From positions 16,656,497 through 16,720,496 of the forward strand of contig NC_044925.1 of assembly GCF_003576645.1 (NCBI RefSeq): DNA of 64,000 nucleotides, given 5' to 3'. A program made the translations under genes and the position numbers. The notes beneath the pieces are model-generated. The model was not told the origin of the DNA. It worked only from the letters and a program-made list of their open reading frames with translations, and ran no database searches. Source of the stretch: Ipomoea triloba (lineage: Eukaryota; Streptophyta; Magnoliopsida; Solanales; Convolvulaceae). Shown here in pieces: positions 1 to 11,900 of the stretch. Every line of letters starts with the position of its first letter. Within the stretch, counting starts at the first letter, position 1.

Positions 1-3000
1 TTTTTTGTTGTCTTTGTTTTATCTAAATTAGGCCCTGAGTTTGAGAATACTCGAAACCAGATTCTTGGAGATAATGTTGTACCAGGGATCCAAGAATTGT
101 TCAAACGCCTTCTTCAAGTGACTTCCTTTCCTGATGAGACTTCTGCACCCACCACAGACCAATCTGCTCTTGTGATCCAAGGAGGTCGAGGTAACCATTT
201 GGGCAACCGAAATAAAGACCGTAGTGGGCAGAAAAACACTAGATATTGCGATTACTGCAATCGATCTGGACACACACGGGATCGATGCTGGAAGCTGCAT
301 GGGAGACCGGTGCTTGCCCCTACAAATGTGGCTGAGCTCAAACAGGATTCAGGTTCTAAAACTATCTCTCTTACAGAATATGAAGAGTTTGCCCGATTTA
401 AAGCTAGTGCCCAAGCTGCTGTTGTCACTCCTGTAGCTCACACCAAAGAGACTCACACTGCCCTGGTTTCTCAATCTGGCTCTCTTGGATCATGGGTCCT
501 TGATTCAGGTGCTTCTGAACATATCTGTGGTAATTCTTCTTTATTGACTCACTTCACAGATTCTAAGTCTCTTCCATCAATTGTATTTGGTAATGGATCC
601 ATATGTACTGCTCATGGTGTTGGTAAAGCAAGGCCTCTTCCTAATTTACCTTTATCATCAGTTCTGTACATACCTACATGTCCTTTTAACTTGATTTCCA
701 TTCGTCAACTTACTCACTCTCTGGATTGCCTAGTTACATTTTCTTCTGATTCTGTTATTATACAGGACCGTCGTTCGGGGAAGACGATTGGCTCGGGGTA
801 TGAATCAAAAGGACTATACCGCTTATCTACTCCTGCTTCCGCTGTCTGTAGTGCTACTATTTCTCCTTCCCTTACTCATTGTCGTCTAGGTCATCCGAGT
901 TTGAAGAAACTGCAACAACTTGAACCAAATCTCTCAAAGTTGTCTTCACTAGAGTGTGAATCTTGTCAGTATGGAAAACATTCCAGAACCTCATTTCCTG
1001 AACGGGTCAATAAAGTATCTTCATCTCCTTTCTCTTTAGTTCACAGTGATATTTGGGGTCCTAGTCGTGTCGCATCTGTGTTAGGTTTTAGGTATTTTGT
1101 TACTTTTATTGATGACTTTTCTCGTTGTACTTGGGTTTTCCTAATGCAACGACGTTCTGAACTGTTTCACATCTTTCAAAAGTTTCATAATGAAATTAAA
1201 AATCAGTTTGGAGTGTCTATTAAAATTCTTCGGAGTGATAATGCCAAGGAATATTTCAATACTCCTTTGACTACCCTTCTTGAATCGGAGGGTATTCTCC
1301 ATGAGTCTTCTTGTCCGAACACCCCACAACAAAATGGTGTGTCTGAACGGAAGAATAGACATCTAGTGGAAACTGCTAGGACTATGCTTCTTCACTATAA
1401 GGTCCCTTCTTGTTTCTGGGGAGATGCTATCCTTCATTCATGTTATCTTATTAACCGTATGCCATCATCTGTTTTACACGGCAAAATACCTTACAACCTA
1501 CTGTTTCCTCAAGAGCCATTACACAAACTTCCACTTAAGGTTTTTGGTTGTACTTGTTTTGTTCATGATATTACTCCTAGTCGTGATAAGATCGCACCCA
1601 AGTCTTTGAAATGTATTTTTGTGGGGTACTCTAGGGTTCAAAAAGGTTTCAGATGTTATTGCCCTGACACACGGCGGTTCTATGTATCACCAAATGTTAC
1701 CTTCTTTGAAAACACTCCATTCTTTTCATCTGACTCTACAGGGGTTGTGGATCCTTTTCCTGATGTCCTACCAGTTCCCTCGTTTGAAGGCGGGATAGAA
1801 ATGCCACTACCTCCTAGTGTCCTACCTCCCAATCCATCACAAACACACACTGTTTCTCCATTCCAGTTCACCTATCATCGTCGGTCAACATTGCCACCAA
1901 CCACTACTACTGCAAACATTGAACCTGCTGATTCATCTCCTGAGCTGTCTCTTCCCTTGGATGCGGTTCCTGCTCCAGTTTCCAGTACTCCCATTGCTAG
2001 TCGGGTAGGTAACAGGTCTACTCGCAATCCCTATCCTATATATAATTTTGTCTCTTATCACCGTTTTTCCCCTGTTTATAATGCCTTCATCTCTAGTTTA
2101 TCATCTGTTTATGTTCCTAAATCGGTTAAAGAGGCTCTTTCTCATCCTGGTTGGCAACAAGCTATGGTAGATGAAATGGCTGCTTTACATTCCTCGGGAA
2201 CTTGGAACTTGGTTCCATTACCTCCTGGCAAAACAGTTGTTGGTTGTCGATGGGTCTATAACGTCAAAGTTGGACCAGATGGACAGGTAGACAGACTCAA
2301 GGCTCGACTCGTAGCCAAGGGGTACACTCAAGTATTTGGCGTTGATTACACCGATACATTATCACCTGTGGCCAAGATCTCTTCCATCAGGATCTTTCTC
2401 TCTATTGCTGCTATACATCATTGGCCTCTATACCAGTTAGACATCAAGAATGCATTCTTACATGGGGATCTCAAAGAGGAAGTGTATATGGAGCAACCTC
2501 CTGGATTTGTTGCTCAAGGGGGGGAGACTAACCTGGTTTGCAAACTAAAACGCTCTCTTTATGGATTGAAACAGTCTCCACGTGCCTGGTTTGGACGCTT
2601 TAGCACAGTTCTACAAGATTTTGGGTTAATTCGGAGCAAAGTGGATCATTCTGTGTTCTATCGGCATCAACAAGGTAAAAGTATTTATCTTGTTGTTTAT
2701 GTTGATGATATTGTTATCACAGGAAATGATGCGGAAGGAATGGTCCAGTTAAAGCAACATCTTTTCAAACACTTTGAAACAAAAGATCTTGGAAAATTAA
2801 AATACTTCTTAGGGATAGAAGTTGCCCAGTCAAAGCAAGGGATTTGTATATCTCAACGAAAATATGCTTTAGACATATTAGAGGAAACAGGTATGCTTGA
2901 TTGTAGACCAATTGATACTCCCATGGATCCTAATATTAAGCTTGTACCAGAACAAGGGAAACTCTTTTCAGATCCAGGAAGATATCGAAGGTTGGTTGGA

Positions 3001-3654
3001 AAACTGTTGTACTTAACCGTCACCCGTCCAGACATTTCTTTTGCAGTGAGTATTGTGAGTCAGTTTTTGGCCTCTCCATGTGACAGCCATTGGGATGCTG
3101 TCATAAGGATTCTACGATACATCAAGAAGTCTCCCGGGACCGGAGTGTTATACAAGGATCATGGAAATACAGAGATTATTGGTTATACTGATGCAGATTG
3201 GGCTGGATGCCCTTGGGATAGAAAATCAACATCAGGATACTGTGTTTTTCTTGGAGGCAACCTAATATCTTGGAAAAGTAAGAAGCAAAATGTGGTGGCT
3301 CGATCTAGTGCAGAGGCAGAATATCGGTCAATAGCCTTGGGAACATGTGAACTAATCTGGTTAAAGCATCTCCTATCTGAATTAAAATTCTACATGAAAG
3401 GGCCGATTAAACTGATGTGTGACAATCAAGCAGCTTTGCATATTGCATCTAATCCTGTCTTTCATGAGAGAACAAAACACATTGAGATTGATTGTCATTT
3501 TGTTCGTGAAAAGATTGCATCCGGGGAAATTGTTACCTCATTTGTAGGTACAAATGATCAGTTGGCTGACATCTTCACCAAAGCTTTAAGAGGTCCTAGA
3601 GTTGAATATTTGTGTAACAAGCTTGGAGCTTTTGATATTCACGCTCCAGCTTGA
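1..3654 (+). CDS. copia gag-pol polyprotein, C-terminal 1,217 residues
   Basis: This frame is open from the first base of the window, so the protein is partial at its N-terminus. Domains in order: the end of gag; a CCHC zinc knuckle (CDYCNRSGHTRDRC, bases about 250-290); an aspartic protease with WVLDSGASEH (about 490-520); a pre-integrase zinc region with CRLGH and CESCQYGKH (about 880-980); an integrase core with [15 protein letters not shown] and the glutamate in SERKNRH; a reverse transcriptase with the catalytic YVDDIVITG (about 2698-2724); and an RNase H with DADWAG and SSAEAEY. All catalytic motifs are present and there is no stop or frameshift from 1 to the TGA at 3654. It would drive copying and integration of its own element and is not a host gene. 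Confidence 0.93.
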   Translation, partial: FFVVFVLSKLGPEFENTRNQILGDNVVPGIQELFKRLLQVTSFPDETSAPTTDQSALVIQGGRGNHLGNRNKDRSGQKNTRYCDYCNRSGHTRDRCWKLHGRPVLAPTNVAELKQDSGSKTISLTEYEEFARFKASAQAAVVTPVAHTKETHTALVSQSGSLGSWVLDSGASEHICGNSSLLTHFTDSKSLPSIVFGNGSICTAHGVGKARPLPNLPLSSVLYIPTCPFNLISIRQLTHSLDCLVTFSSDSVIIQDRRSGKTIGSGYESKGLYRLSTPASAVCSATISPSLTHCRLGHPSLKKLQQLEPNLSKLSSLECESCQYGKHSRTSFPERVNKVSSSPFSLVHSDIWGPSRVASVLGFRYFVTFIDDFSRCTWVFLMQRRSELFHIFQKFHNEIKNQFGVSIKILRSDNAKEYFNTPLTTLLESEGILHESSCPNTPQQNGVSERKNRHLVETARTMLLHYKVPSCFWGDAILHSCYLINRMPSSVLHGKIPYNLLFPQEPLHKLPLKVFGCTCFVHDITPSRDKIAPKSLKCIFVGYSRVQKGFRCYCPDTRRFYVSPNVTFFENTPFFSSDSTGVVDPFPDVLPVPSFEGGIEMPLPPSVLPPNPSQTHTVSPFQFTYHRRSTLPPTTTTANIEPADSSPELSLPLDAVPAPVSSTPIASRVGNRSTRNPYPIYNFVSYHRFSPVYNAFISSLSSVYVPKSVKEALSHPGWQQAMVDEMAALHSSGTWNLVPLPPGKTVVGCRWVYNVKVGPDGQVDRLKARLVAKGYTQVFGVDYTDTLSPVAKISSIRIFLSIAAIHHWPLYQLDIKNAFLHGDLKEEVYMEQPPGFVAQGGETNLVCKLKRSLYGLKQSPRAWFGRFSTVLQDFGLIRSKVDHSVFYRHQQGKSIYLVVYVDDIVITGNDAEGMVQLKQHLFKHFETKDLGKLKYFLGIEVAQSKQGICISQRKYALDILEETGMLDCRPIDTPMDPNIKLVPEQGKLFSDPGRYRRLVGKLLYLTVTRPDISFAVSIVSQFLASPCDSHWDAVIRILRYIKKSPGTGVLYKDHGNTEIIGYTDADWAGCPWDRKSTSGYCVFLGGNLISWKSKKQNVVARSSAEAEYRSIALGTCELIWLKHLLSELKFYMKGPIKLMCDNQAALHIASNPVFHERTKHIEIDCHFVREKIASGEIVTSFVGTNDQLADIFTKALRGPRVEYLCNKLGAFDIHAPA

Positions 3655-3661
3655 GGGGGGG

Positions 3662-3898
3662 TGTTGAGAATTATTATATTATGCCTTGAAAGATGAAATG
3701 GCTTCAATAGTGTAGCATAGAAAGATGAAATGGCATCAGTAGTATAGAAAGATGAAATGTCTTCAATAGTGTAGCATAGAAAGATGAAATGACATCAATA
3801 GTGTAGAGGTTTCCAACATGTATATATATGGCAGCATGCCATTGTAGAAAATGCAAGTAAGAAACACAGATTTTTCTGATTTCACAGATTCTATTACA
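3662..3898 (+). repeat. 3' LTR of the copia element
   Basis: It starts TGTTGAGAATTA immediately after the G-rich polypurine tract and probably ends in CA near 3898. It contains tatatatatgg at about 3821-3831, a possible TATA box. The other LTR is outside the window, so the right border is approximate. Confidence 0.7.
3686..3806 (+). repeat. about 32-bp tandem repeat inside the LTR
   Basis: Four imperfect copies of a unit built on gaaagatgaaatggc + ttcaatagtgtagcata follow one another. Such repeats in the U3 part of copia LTRs often carry promoter or enhancer function, but here that is inference only. Confidence 0.7.
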
Positions 3899-4072
3899 TC
3901 TTCATTTTATTTCCCTTAATGTCTCATGATTGGAGAATTTTACAATTTCATCTTCATTTAATGTCCCTTAATGAATGTTTAATCAATGATGAAAATTGAA
4001 AAATTGAAAAATAACAATGTTTTGTAAACAAAAATAGAAATAATGAAGGAGAATTATGGATATTCTACTAAC
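3899..4072. other. GCN2 intron 25, flank of the copia insertion
   Basis: AT-rich sequence between the copia LTR and the donor site GTTAGT of exon 25 (4072-4067, minus). I see no other feature. Confidence 0.5.
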
Positions 4073-5887
4073 ATATTCTGTGTCTCCAATGTTATGGAAC
4101 AGATGGTCATAACGCCCACCAATAGCAAGTAATGTTCCCTCCATGCTAGGGCTATTATTTGCCCGTAAATATATCTGTAGCAATAAGATGTACAATCAAT
4201 CAATGAAACAAAGTTGAATTTATTATTGGCAAATTGATTTTTGAAAGCATTAACATAATTAGAATGCATGAATTCTTGGTTTGAAAAAAACATTGAAGCT
4301 CATGTAATAAAACAATGGAGCTTGAACAGACCCATATTTTGGTCATTTATGTTCAAGAACATGCTTGTTTACATGTTCGTGGATAAAATTAAGATTTCCA
4401 GTTAACACAAGTAGTTTTATATAGGAAATCAAGGGTCAAATCCTTATGTGAAATTGATGTAGGCCAAGTGTACAAGAGAGTGACAGAGAGAGTTGTACTG
4501 ACACCTGGAAAAACAAATTCCTGTGATAACTCTCAGTTGGCGGCATTAGTGCATCTACATAGACACGCTTCTCTAACTTCCAAACTCTTAAATAGTTAAA
4601 AAGCTCAGACATTTCATCAAGTGCTTTGTGCGTGGACTTATCTGCAAGAGTTCTAAAGAATAAATATCATTTTATTGGACCTATAATCAGATGTGGAATT
4701 GGAATAAGCACCATACCAGCAGGAAGGGCACCTCTTAGTCGTGGAAGGGCCTGATCAGCAGCCACACAAAATCTCAACCCAACAGTTTGTAATCTGTTTA
4801 GTACAGTTTCTGCAAGATTAAGTTCCTGAAAAGGATACTCATGAGCGCATTAATTAAAATTCAAATAAAACAAGAAGGCTAAAAACACTATGACATGGAA
4901 ACATGGCCTCTTACAATCACCATTGCAGGTGGCCATAAAAAGAGGAACCAAGACTTCAAAATACTTGATGCAAGAAAACATTTGGTATAAGTAATAACAG
5001 CATATTAACATCTCTATTATAAAATGATTAGTCTTACCTGTCGAAGTTGCCTTCGTGTTTCAACCCATTTTCTCTTTCTTTCAGAGGACTGTGGACGCAA
5101 AGATCCCAGCACAGAGAGAAGCTTCATGGAGGAAACAATAGATAAATTCAAGATCTTCATGTCAGCCCATTTAAAATACTTAAGCATTTACTGAGAATGG
5201 AACTTTGAACACAAGTTGAGAACTTCCAGTTGGAATATGATTCTCATTCACGTTCACAACAAAGGGATAAAACAATACATAAGGCAACCTAAAGACCAGA
5301 ACCAGACTAGTAAGAAAATTGCACTTTTGGGATACATGTTAATCGATATAGTCCCTTGTGATATTAATTCTAAACTTTAAGCACAAGTAAAAAATTAAAT
5401 TAGTCAGTACATAAACTTTAACGGTATAACTTACAGACCAAAAGTGCAACTATCCCAAAATTTTAAAATGGGAAATTTGCATTTTTGCTCTCTAATTATG
5501 GCATATAGTTATTATAGTAATTTTAGTCCCAAAAAAAATAAATTAAAAAATTATTTTAAAAAAAATTAAAAACCCTCCTCCATAAGCCCACTCCTTAATA
5601 ATCTATCACCTATGCACAACAAATGACTTCATTAGCACAAGAATATCAAGAGTACAAAGTTTAACTGTTTAAGTGAACAAAAGAATTAAAATGACACAGC
5701 TCATCACCAATGGCCAACAGATCACAAAACACAATGAACATTCATCAAATCCATGTTAACCACATCACATGTACCACTCTTTCTGAGAGCATTCATGTCT
5801 TCCTATTGTCACTGTCTTTCCCAAGGCTCTAAAGCACTCTCTCCGCTTTCTCATTAGATTGGTGATATCCAATCGTTCAAACAGTTT

Positions 5888-5918
<31 letters not shown>

Positions 5919-8900
5919 TTATTATTGCTTAAACATACCCTGTCCCACGATGAGCATTTTTCTAAAATCCAGGGCTCTACCATGTAATGAGAAAAATAAA
6001 ATATCATTCATTTTAGAAAATACATGTACAACATATACATATGGATCAGCACATTAGGTCTAGGCTTTCATTCTAAGAAATAATTATTAAATATTTATCT
6101 TCCACACACCTCATCACATGTTGACTTGATAATTTTTTACAAACCAATCACGCAAAAATATTTTTTATGAGTAGTGCATGAGAATTGAACTCAAGACCTT
6201 TTACCTATTCCAGTAACATATTGAAATATGTTTTCATCCTCAACTCAAAAGCTTAAGTTGTTATAGAAATTATATGCATTTAGTTTTTTATTTATTTTCA
6301 ATATTAACAATCAAATAAATATTTTAAATTTTGGAAACTTCATAAAGTAAAAACATTCCATTTAAATACAAACTCATACCTCAGCGACTTTTTTTCTATG
6401 CTCAGGCTTGATGCCTATCCAAGTCCAAATTGCCTCCAATAAATCCCCATGATTTAAATGAACATCACATAATTCTGATCTAAAAAAGTGAGTAATAATG
6501 TCCATTGAAACCTGTGAAATGAATGCAACATAAGTTGAAGCCACACTAGCAAATCTAGATAAGCCAAGATTTATAGGGATTTGAGTAGGTAGTCATATGG
6601 AAACTTGTTTCTTTATTAGAAGTCTTCTAGCATGTATTTATAGGGCTGTGTATTCTATTTTCTAATATACAACATATTCAGAGATCTTCTCTTTACTTTC
6701 GTAACAGTTTTTAACCCATTAAAGTATCAAACTAAGGTAGCAATAGTGTTAGTGGGGTTATAGGCAGGCAAAATATCTAATTTCCTGTCATATGATCATT
6801 GACTCCTAAACCAAAAACCCATTGTTGAGAAGAAGAGAGGCATGATATGAGGTTAACTATCTAGACAAAGGTAAGATGATGACTGTGAAGACAGCCTCAT
6901 CTGGTTGACAATAGCAACTTCTTCATGGGTCACAACCACTGTATGTAACCTTGATCGCATTGTGTAAATGATCTAGAAAATTGATTCTAAATTCTAATGG
7001 TGTCCCAATTGTTAGTCTTATATGGTTTATCCACACTTTGTTATTGGCTTAATTATTATGACAACTTAGAAGAGTCAGTAGAGTCCACAAATAGGTTAAG
7101 CAGATTAAGTCAGCTGATGGACATATTGCTTCAAGAGTCGCTCACACAGTGAAGGATGTACAGTTCAAGAAGCAGTTACTAACTCAATATGTTGAAAGGA
7201 ACAAACTAAACCAAGGCCCTTGGATTTAATCAAGTCAAATGGAGATATAAAGGATCTAGATGGGAAGTCAAGAAAGGAATCAATTAGTTAAGACTTTCTA
7301 AACTGATTCAAGATTTCCTATATATTCTCTGAACAAGAATCTTAAGAGAGAGAAGCTGAGAGTTTTCAAAGAAACTAATACAGAGATTAATCTAAGAGAA
7401 AATTTTTCAAGAAAGATGATTTACTGAGAAGAACCCTGATTGAACATTGTCTTGCCCCTCTTAATCTGGTGATTGAATATGAAGATCAAACCTGGAGTAG
7501 TCAATTCATATGCGCTGATTTGATGCTTTGAAGAACTAGTGTGTGATTTACACTACTGGTCATTAACACCTTTAGCTACAAGATGTTGCGGTGAGTGAAA
7601 GCCATTGAAGTACAAGTTGAGGGAGATCAAAGTTGTTTTTTCGACAATCCAGGAAAGAAGTGCTTGAACAGAAGACTAGGTTTCTAGCGAAGGGGTACAT
7701 CACTTGGTAAACCGGTCCTACCTTTCTTTGTTCAAAATTGAGCACTTAGTGGATTGGGCATTCACTGTTGGTGGCCCCCCAGACATAGGAGAAGTTTATC
7801 TCCAAACTGAGTTATCAAAGATCCTGTGTTCATTTTAATTCCGCTGCAATTACTCACTGTCTAAGGTACTAACTAAGCAGTCACACTAATGAACATAGAA
7901 CAAGCAGTTAAAAAGGTAAACTGGATTGCATGTAAATTAGAATAATTGGTTAACTAGATCTTTCAAGTTCTAAAAAGGAGTACACAACCCCCTTCACTTA
8001 TTCTTTTAAATTGAAACAAACCCTTAATCTCCCACAACTTTCTATAAAACCATCACTATGGTTTTGGCTGGTATTGCAAGTCTGCAACTATAACAATGTT
8101 CACTACTATCTACCACTGGGACTTCCTACAAATCATATTGTTGAAAACCTAAGCCTGTTTATCAATAGGCCCATTAGGTTGATAAATTATTCCTGTATAA
8201 ATAGCGGTTGTCTGTACCGTGCTTATTGAGTGAAATATATGAATACTTTATTAGGTGCCGTCCGCCGCCGGACACACCGCCACGCGCCACTGCCGTCGCC
8301 AGAAATCTCTTTGGTTTTACGGCCAGATCTCTCTCCTCCGATCTCCAGTCAAGACGTCGTTGCCACCATTGGTTTCGTCTCGACGAGACGCTCCTGACTG
8401 TGTTATCAGTTTCTCCATCGCCGCCGATCAACTCCGCCGGATTCCGGCCGCCTCAGACCAATCAGTGATTTGTTTTTTATTACTTATCGTTATAGCATCG
8501 TCTTCCACACCTTTTACCTCTTTTCCGACTATTACCATGGACAAATTAGTTAGGAGTGAAAATTATGCATTTTGGGCTGCATCCGTGAAACTTTGGTTCA
8601 AAGGCCAAGGTATGTCTACTCATCTAGACAAGAAAGTTGAGGACATTACAGAAAACAAAGGTGAATGGAGAAGGTGGATGCCTTATTGTGCAATATGTTA
8701 TGGCAATCAATTGATCCCAAACTCTATAACATTTACAATGCATACGAAACTTGCTATGATGTTTGGAATAAAGCCAAGTCTCTTTACACTAATGATGTAC
8801 AAAGGCTTTATTCACTGATCACTAATATGCTTAACTTCCGTGGGACTGTTGATATGGGTATGCCTGAATTCTTAGGTCGAATTGAAGCTTTACAGCATGA

Positions 8901-11900
8901 ATACAATAACCTGATGCTGCATGAGAAGACTGTTGATGGTCATGTTAAGCAATGTGACAAGTTCTTCATGGTGTTTTCTTTGGCTACCCGTCCTGATCTA
9001 GTTCATGTTCAAGATCATATTCTGGCAAGTCCTACTGTACCTACCTTGACTGAAACTGTTGCTAGACTCCTCAAGGTTGCGTCTGCTCCCTCAATTGAGC
9101 CTATTGGAGATTTATCTGTTTTGGCATCTCGAGCTACAGATAGAGGGCTTTCTAGACCTACTAGTAGTAATGGTGCTCGTCGTGGCAATCGTTCTCACTG
9201 TGATTATTGTCACAAGGTAGGCCACACCAAGGATCGCTGCTAAAGTTCCATGTCAGACTTCCACGTTCTGTTAATGTGGTATAGGCTACTGGTTCTGAGG
9301 TTCAGGCTCATGGTGTGAGTTCCACCTCAGTCAAGATAACCCCTAGTGACTATAAAGAGTACCTCCAATTCAAAGCATCCCGTCTTGCCACTCCCACACC
9401 TTCTCCCAGATACCTCTTCTCTGGTTTGTCTTTCTCAAACTAGCACACCTAGTACTTGGATACTGGACTCAGGTGCCTCAGATCATATTTCTAGTAATAT
9501 ATCTCTTATGACTAATGTCTCTATGTCTAAACTGCCCATGGTTACCTTAGCTGGTCATCAAACACAAACTATTGGTATTGGTCAGGCTTCTCCTATGCAT
9601 CTTTCCCCTTAGTTTGTGTTATATGTCCCTAATAGTCATTTCAACCTTGTCTTTGTGAGTAAATTGCTCGTACCCTTAACTGCTCCATAACCTTTTGTGC
9701 TGATTCGGTTGTTGTGCAGGATCGCAGTACGGGGAAGGTGATTGGTACCGGACTTGAGTCACAAGGTCTCTATTACCTGCGTGGTGGTGTTGCTATTTGT
9801 GCTTCCACAAATTCTCCTATGCTTATTCATAGTCGTTTTGGCCATCCTAGTCTCTCCAAATTTCGACGGATGGTTCCAGGTCTTTCTGTTGAGTCTTTTG
9901 ATTGTGAGTCATGTCACCTTGGAAAACAATCACGTCAGTCTTTTTTCGAGGAGAGTCAATAATCGGGCTATGTCCCTCTTTGATTTAGTTCATACAGATG
10001 TTTGGGGTCCTTGTCGTGTCAACTCTACTTAAGGTTTTATTATTTTGTAACCTGTATTGATGATTATTCGAGATGTACTTGGGTTTTCCTTATGAAAGAT
10101 CGTTCTGAATTATTCTTGATTTTTCAAAATTTCTGTGCGGAAATACAAACTCAATTTGGTAAACCCATTCGTGTTTTGCGTAGTGACAATGCCAAGGAGT
10201 ATCTCTCCAAACCTTTTCAATCCTATTTGACATCTCGGGGTATGTTACATCAAAGGTCATGTGTTTACACACCTCAGCATAATGGGGTCGTTGAGCGTAA
10301 AAACAGGCATTTAGTAGAAATTGTTCGCACTATGTTGTTACACTTTCATGTATCTCCACAGTTTTGGGCTGATGCTATTTTGACTGCCTATTACCTAATC
10401 AATCGCGTGTCATCCTCAATACACTTAACAACCATACACCATATTCGATTGTTTATCCTTCTGTTAACCCTTTTCCTCTTGGAGAAGGCTAGAAAAAAGA
10501 AGCAGACTCAATAAAAGTGACATCTGCAGAAACAAAGTGACGCCTGAGTGATGGAGAATAACACCTATAACCCTTTTTGAAGTCGGGAATAACCCAAGAA
10601 AACACACTTAACATATCTTTTTGCTCTGCACAGAATATCTATGCTTTTTAAGGAAAATCCACCTTGGGACGTGAACCTAGGACTCTTTTTGCCTTGGTCA
10701 CATTCACTAGTGTTTTTAAGGTTTCGAATTGTTAGCTTAGAGAATGTCTCGAGCAGTTCTTTTCGAATTGTTAACTAATACTATTCGAGTTAACTCTTCG
10801 AACCTTAACACTCTATGTTGAAACCCCTAAGCCCGTTTAACAATGGGCCATTTAGGTTGCTAGATTATTTTTGTATAAATAATGCTTGTCTGTACAGTTC
10901 TTGCAGAGTGTGAAATATATGAATACTTTATTCTCTCACATCTTAACATGGTATCAGAGCCTAAACCCTAAATACCCATTTTCTTTCCCGACCGCTGCTG
11001 CCACCGGAGTGCCGCGACTGTTTCTCACGTTCCGACACCTGCCTAGTGGTTCTTCTCCCAAACCAACACCACAAGCCTACTCTGAGCCTCGTCACGAGCC
11101 TGGGGCTGAAATCCAGTTGTCGTCCGTAGCCGCCGCCACCACTGTCGCCGAGAATCTCCACTGTTTTCTGACCAGATCTACGATCAAGACGCCACTGCCA
11201 CCATTGGAATCGTCTTGAGGAGACACACTTCTCTGTGTTCTAAAATTCTCGTTTTCGCCGGTCACCACCGTCGTCGTCAAATTCTGGAACAATGTATGTT
11301 TTTCTTCCTACTCGTCATTATGGAATCATCTTCAACTACTTTTACCTCCTTTCCGACAATTACCATGGATAGGTAGGTTGGGAGTGAAAATTATGCATCT
11401 TGGGCTGCATCCGTGAAACTTTGGTTCAAAGGCCAAGGTATGTCGGAAATTGCAGAAAACAAAGGTGAATTGGAGAAGGTGGATGCCTTATTGTGCTATA
11501 TGTTATGGCAGTCAATTGATCCCAAACTCCATAACATTTACAAGGCATATGAAACTTGCTATGATGTTTGGAATAAAGCAAAGTCCCTTTACACTAATGA
11601 TGTCCAAAGGCTTTATTCACTGATCTCTAATATGCTCAACTTTCGTGGGACTGTTGATATGGTATACCTGAATTCTTAGGTTGAATTGAAGCTTTACAGC
11701 AAGAATACTGATGCCGCATGAGAAGACTGCCGATGGTCATATAAAGCAATGTGACAAGTTCTTCACGGTGTTTGCCTTGGCTACCCTTCGTCCTGATCTG
11801 GTTCACGTTCGAGATCAGATTCTAGCAAGTCCTACTGCACCTACCTTGACTGAAACTGCTGCTAGACTACTCAGAGTCGCCTCTGCTCCCTCAATCGAGC

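Larger units (their letters stand above)
1..3898 (+). mobile_element. Ty1/copia LTR retrotransposon, 5' part outside window
   Basis: The pol order is protease, integrase, reverse transcriptase, RNase H, which is the copia order. The frame is followed by a polypurine tract (ttgagggggggtg, 3651-3663) directly before an LTR that starts TGTTGAGAATT at 3662. The 5' LTR, primer-binding site and N-terminal gag lie left of base 1. The element is antisense to GCN2 and, by exon logic, sits in GCN2 intron 25. The uninterrupted pol frame suggests a fairly recent insertion. The right border (3898, ending ...ctattaca) is estimated, because there is no second LTR in the window to compare. Confidence 0.9.
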
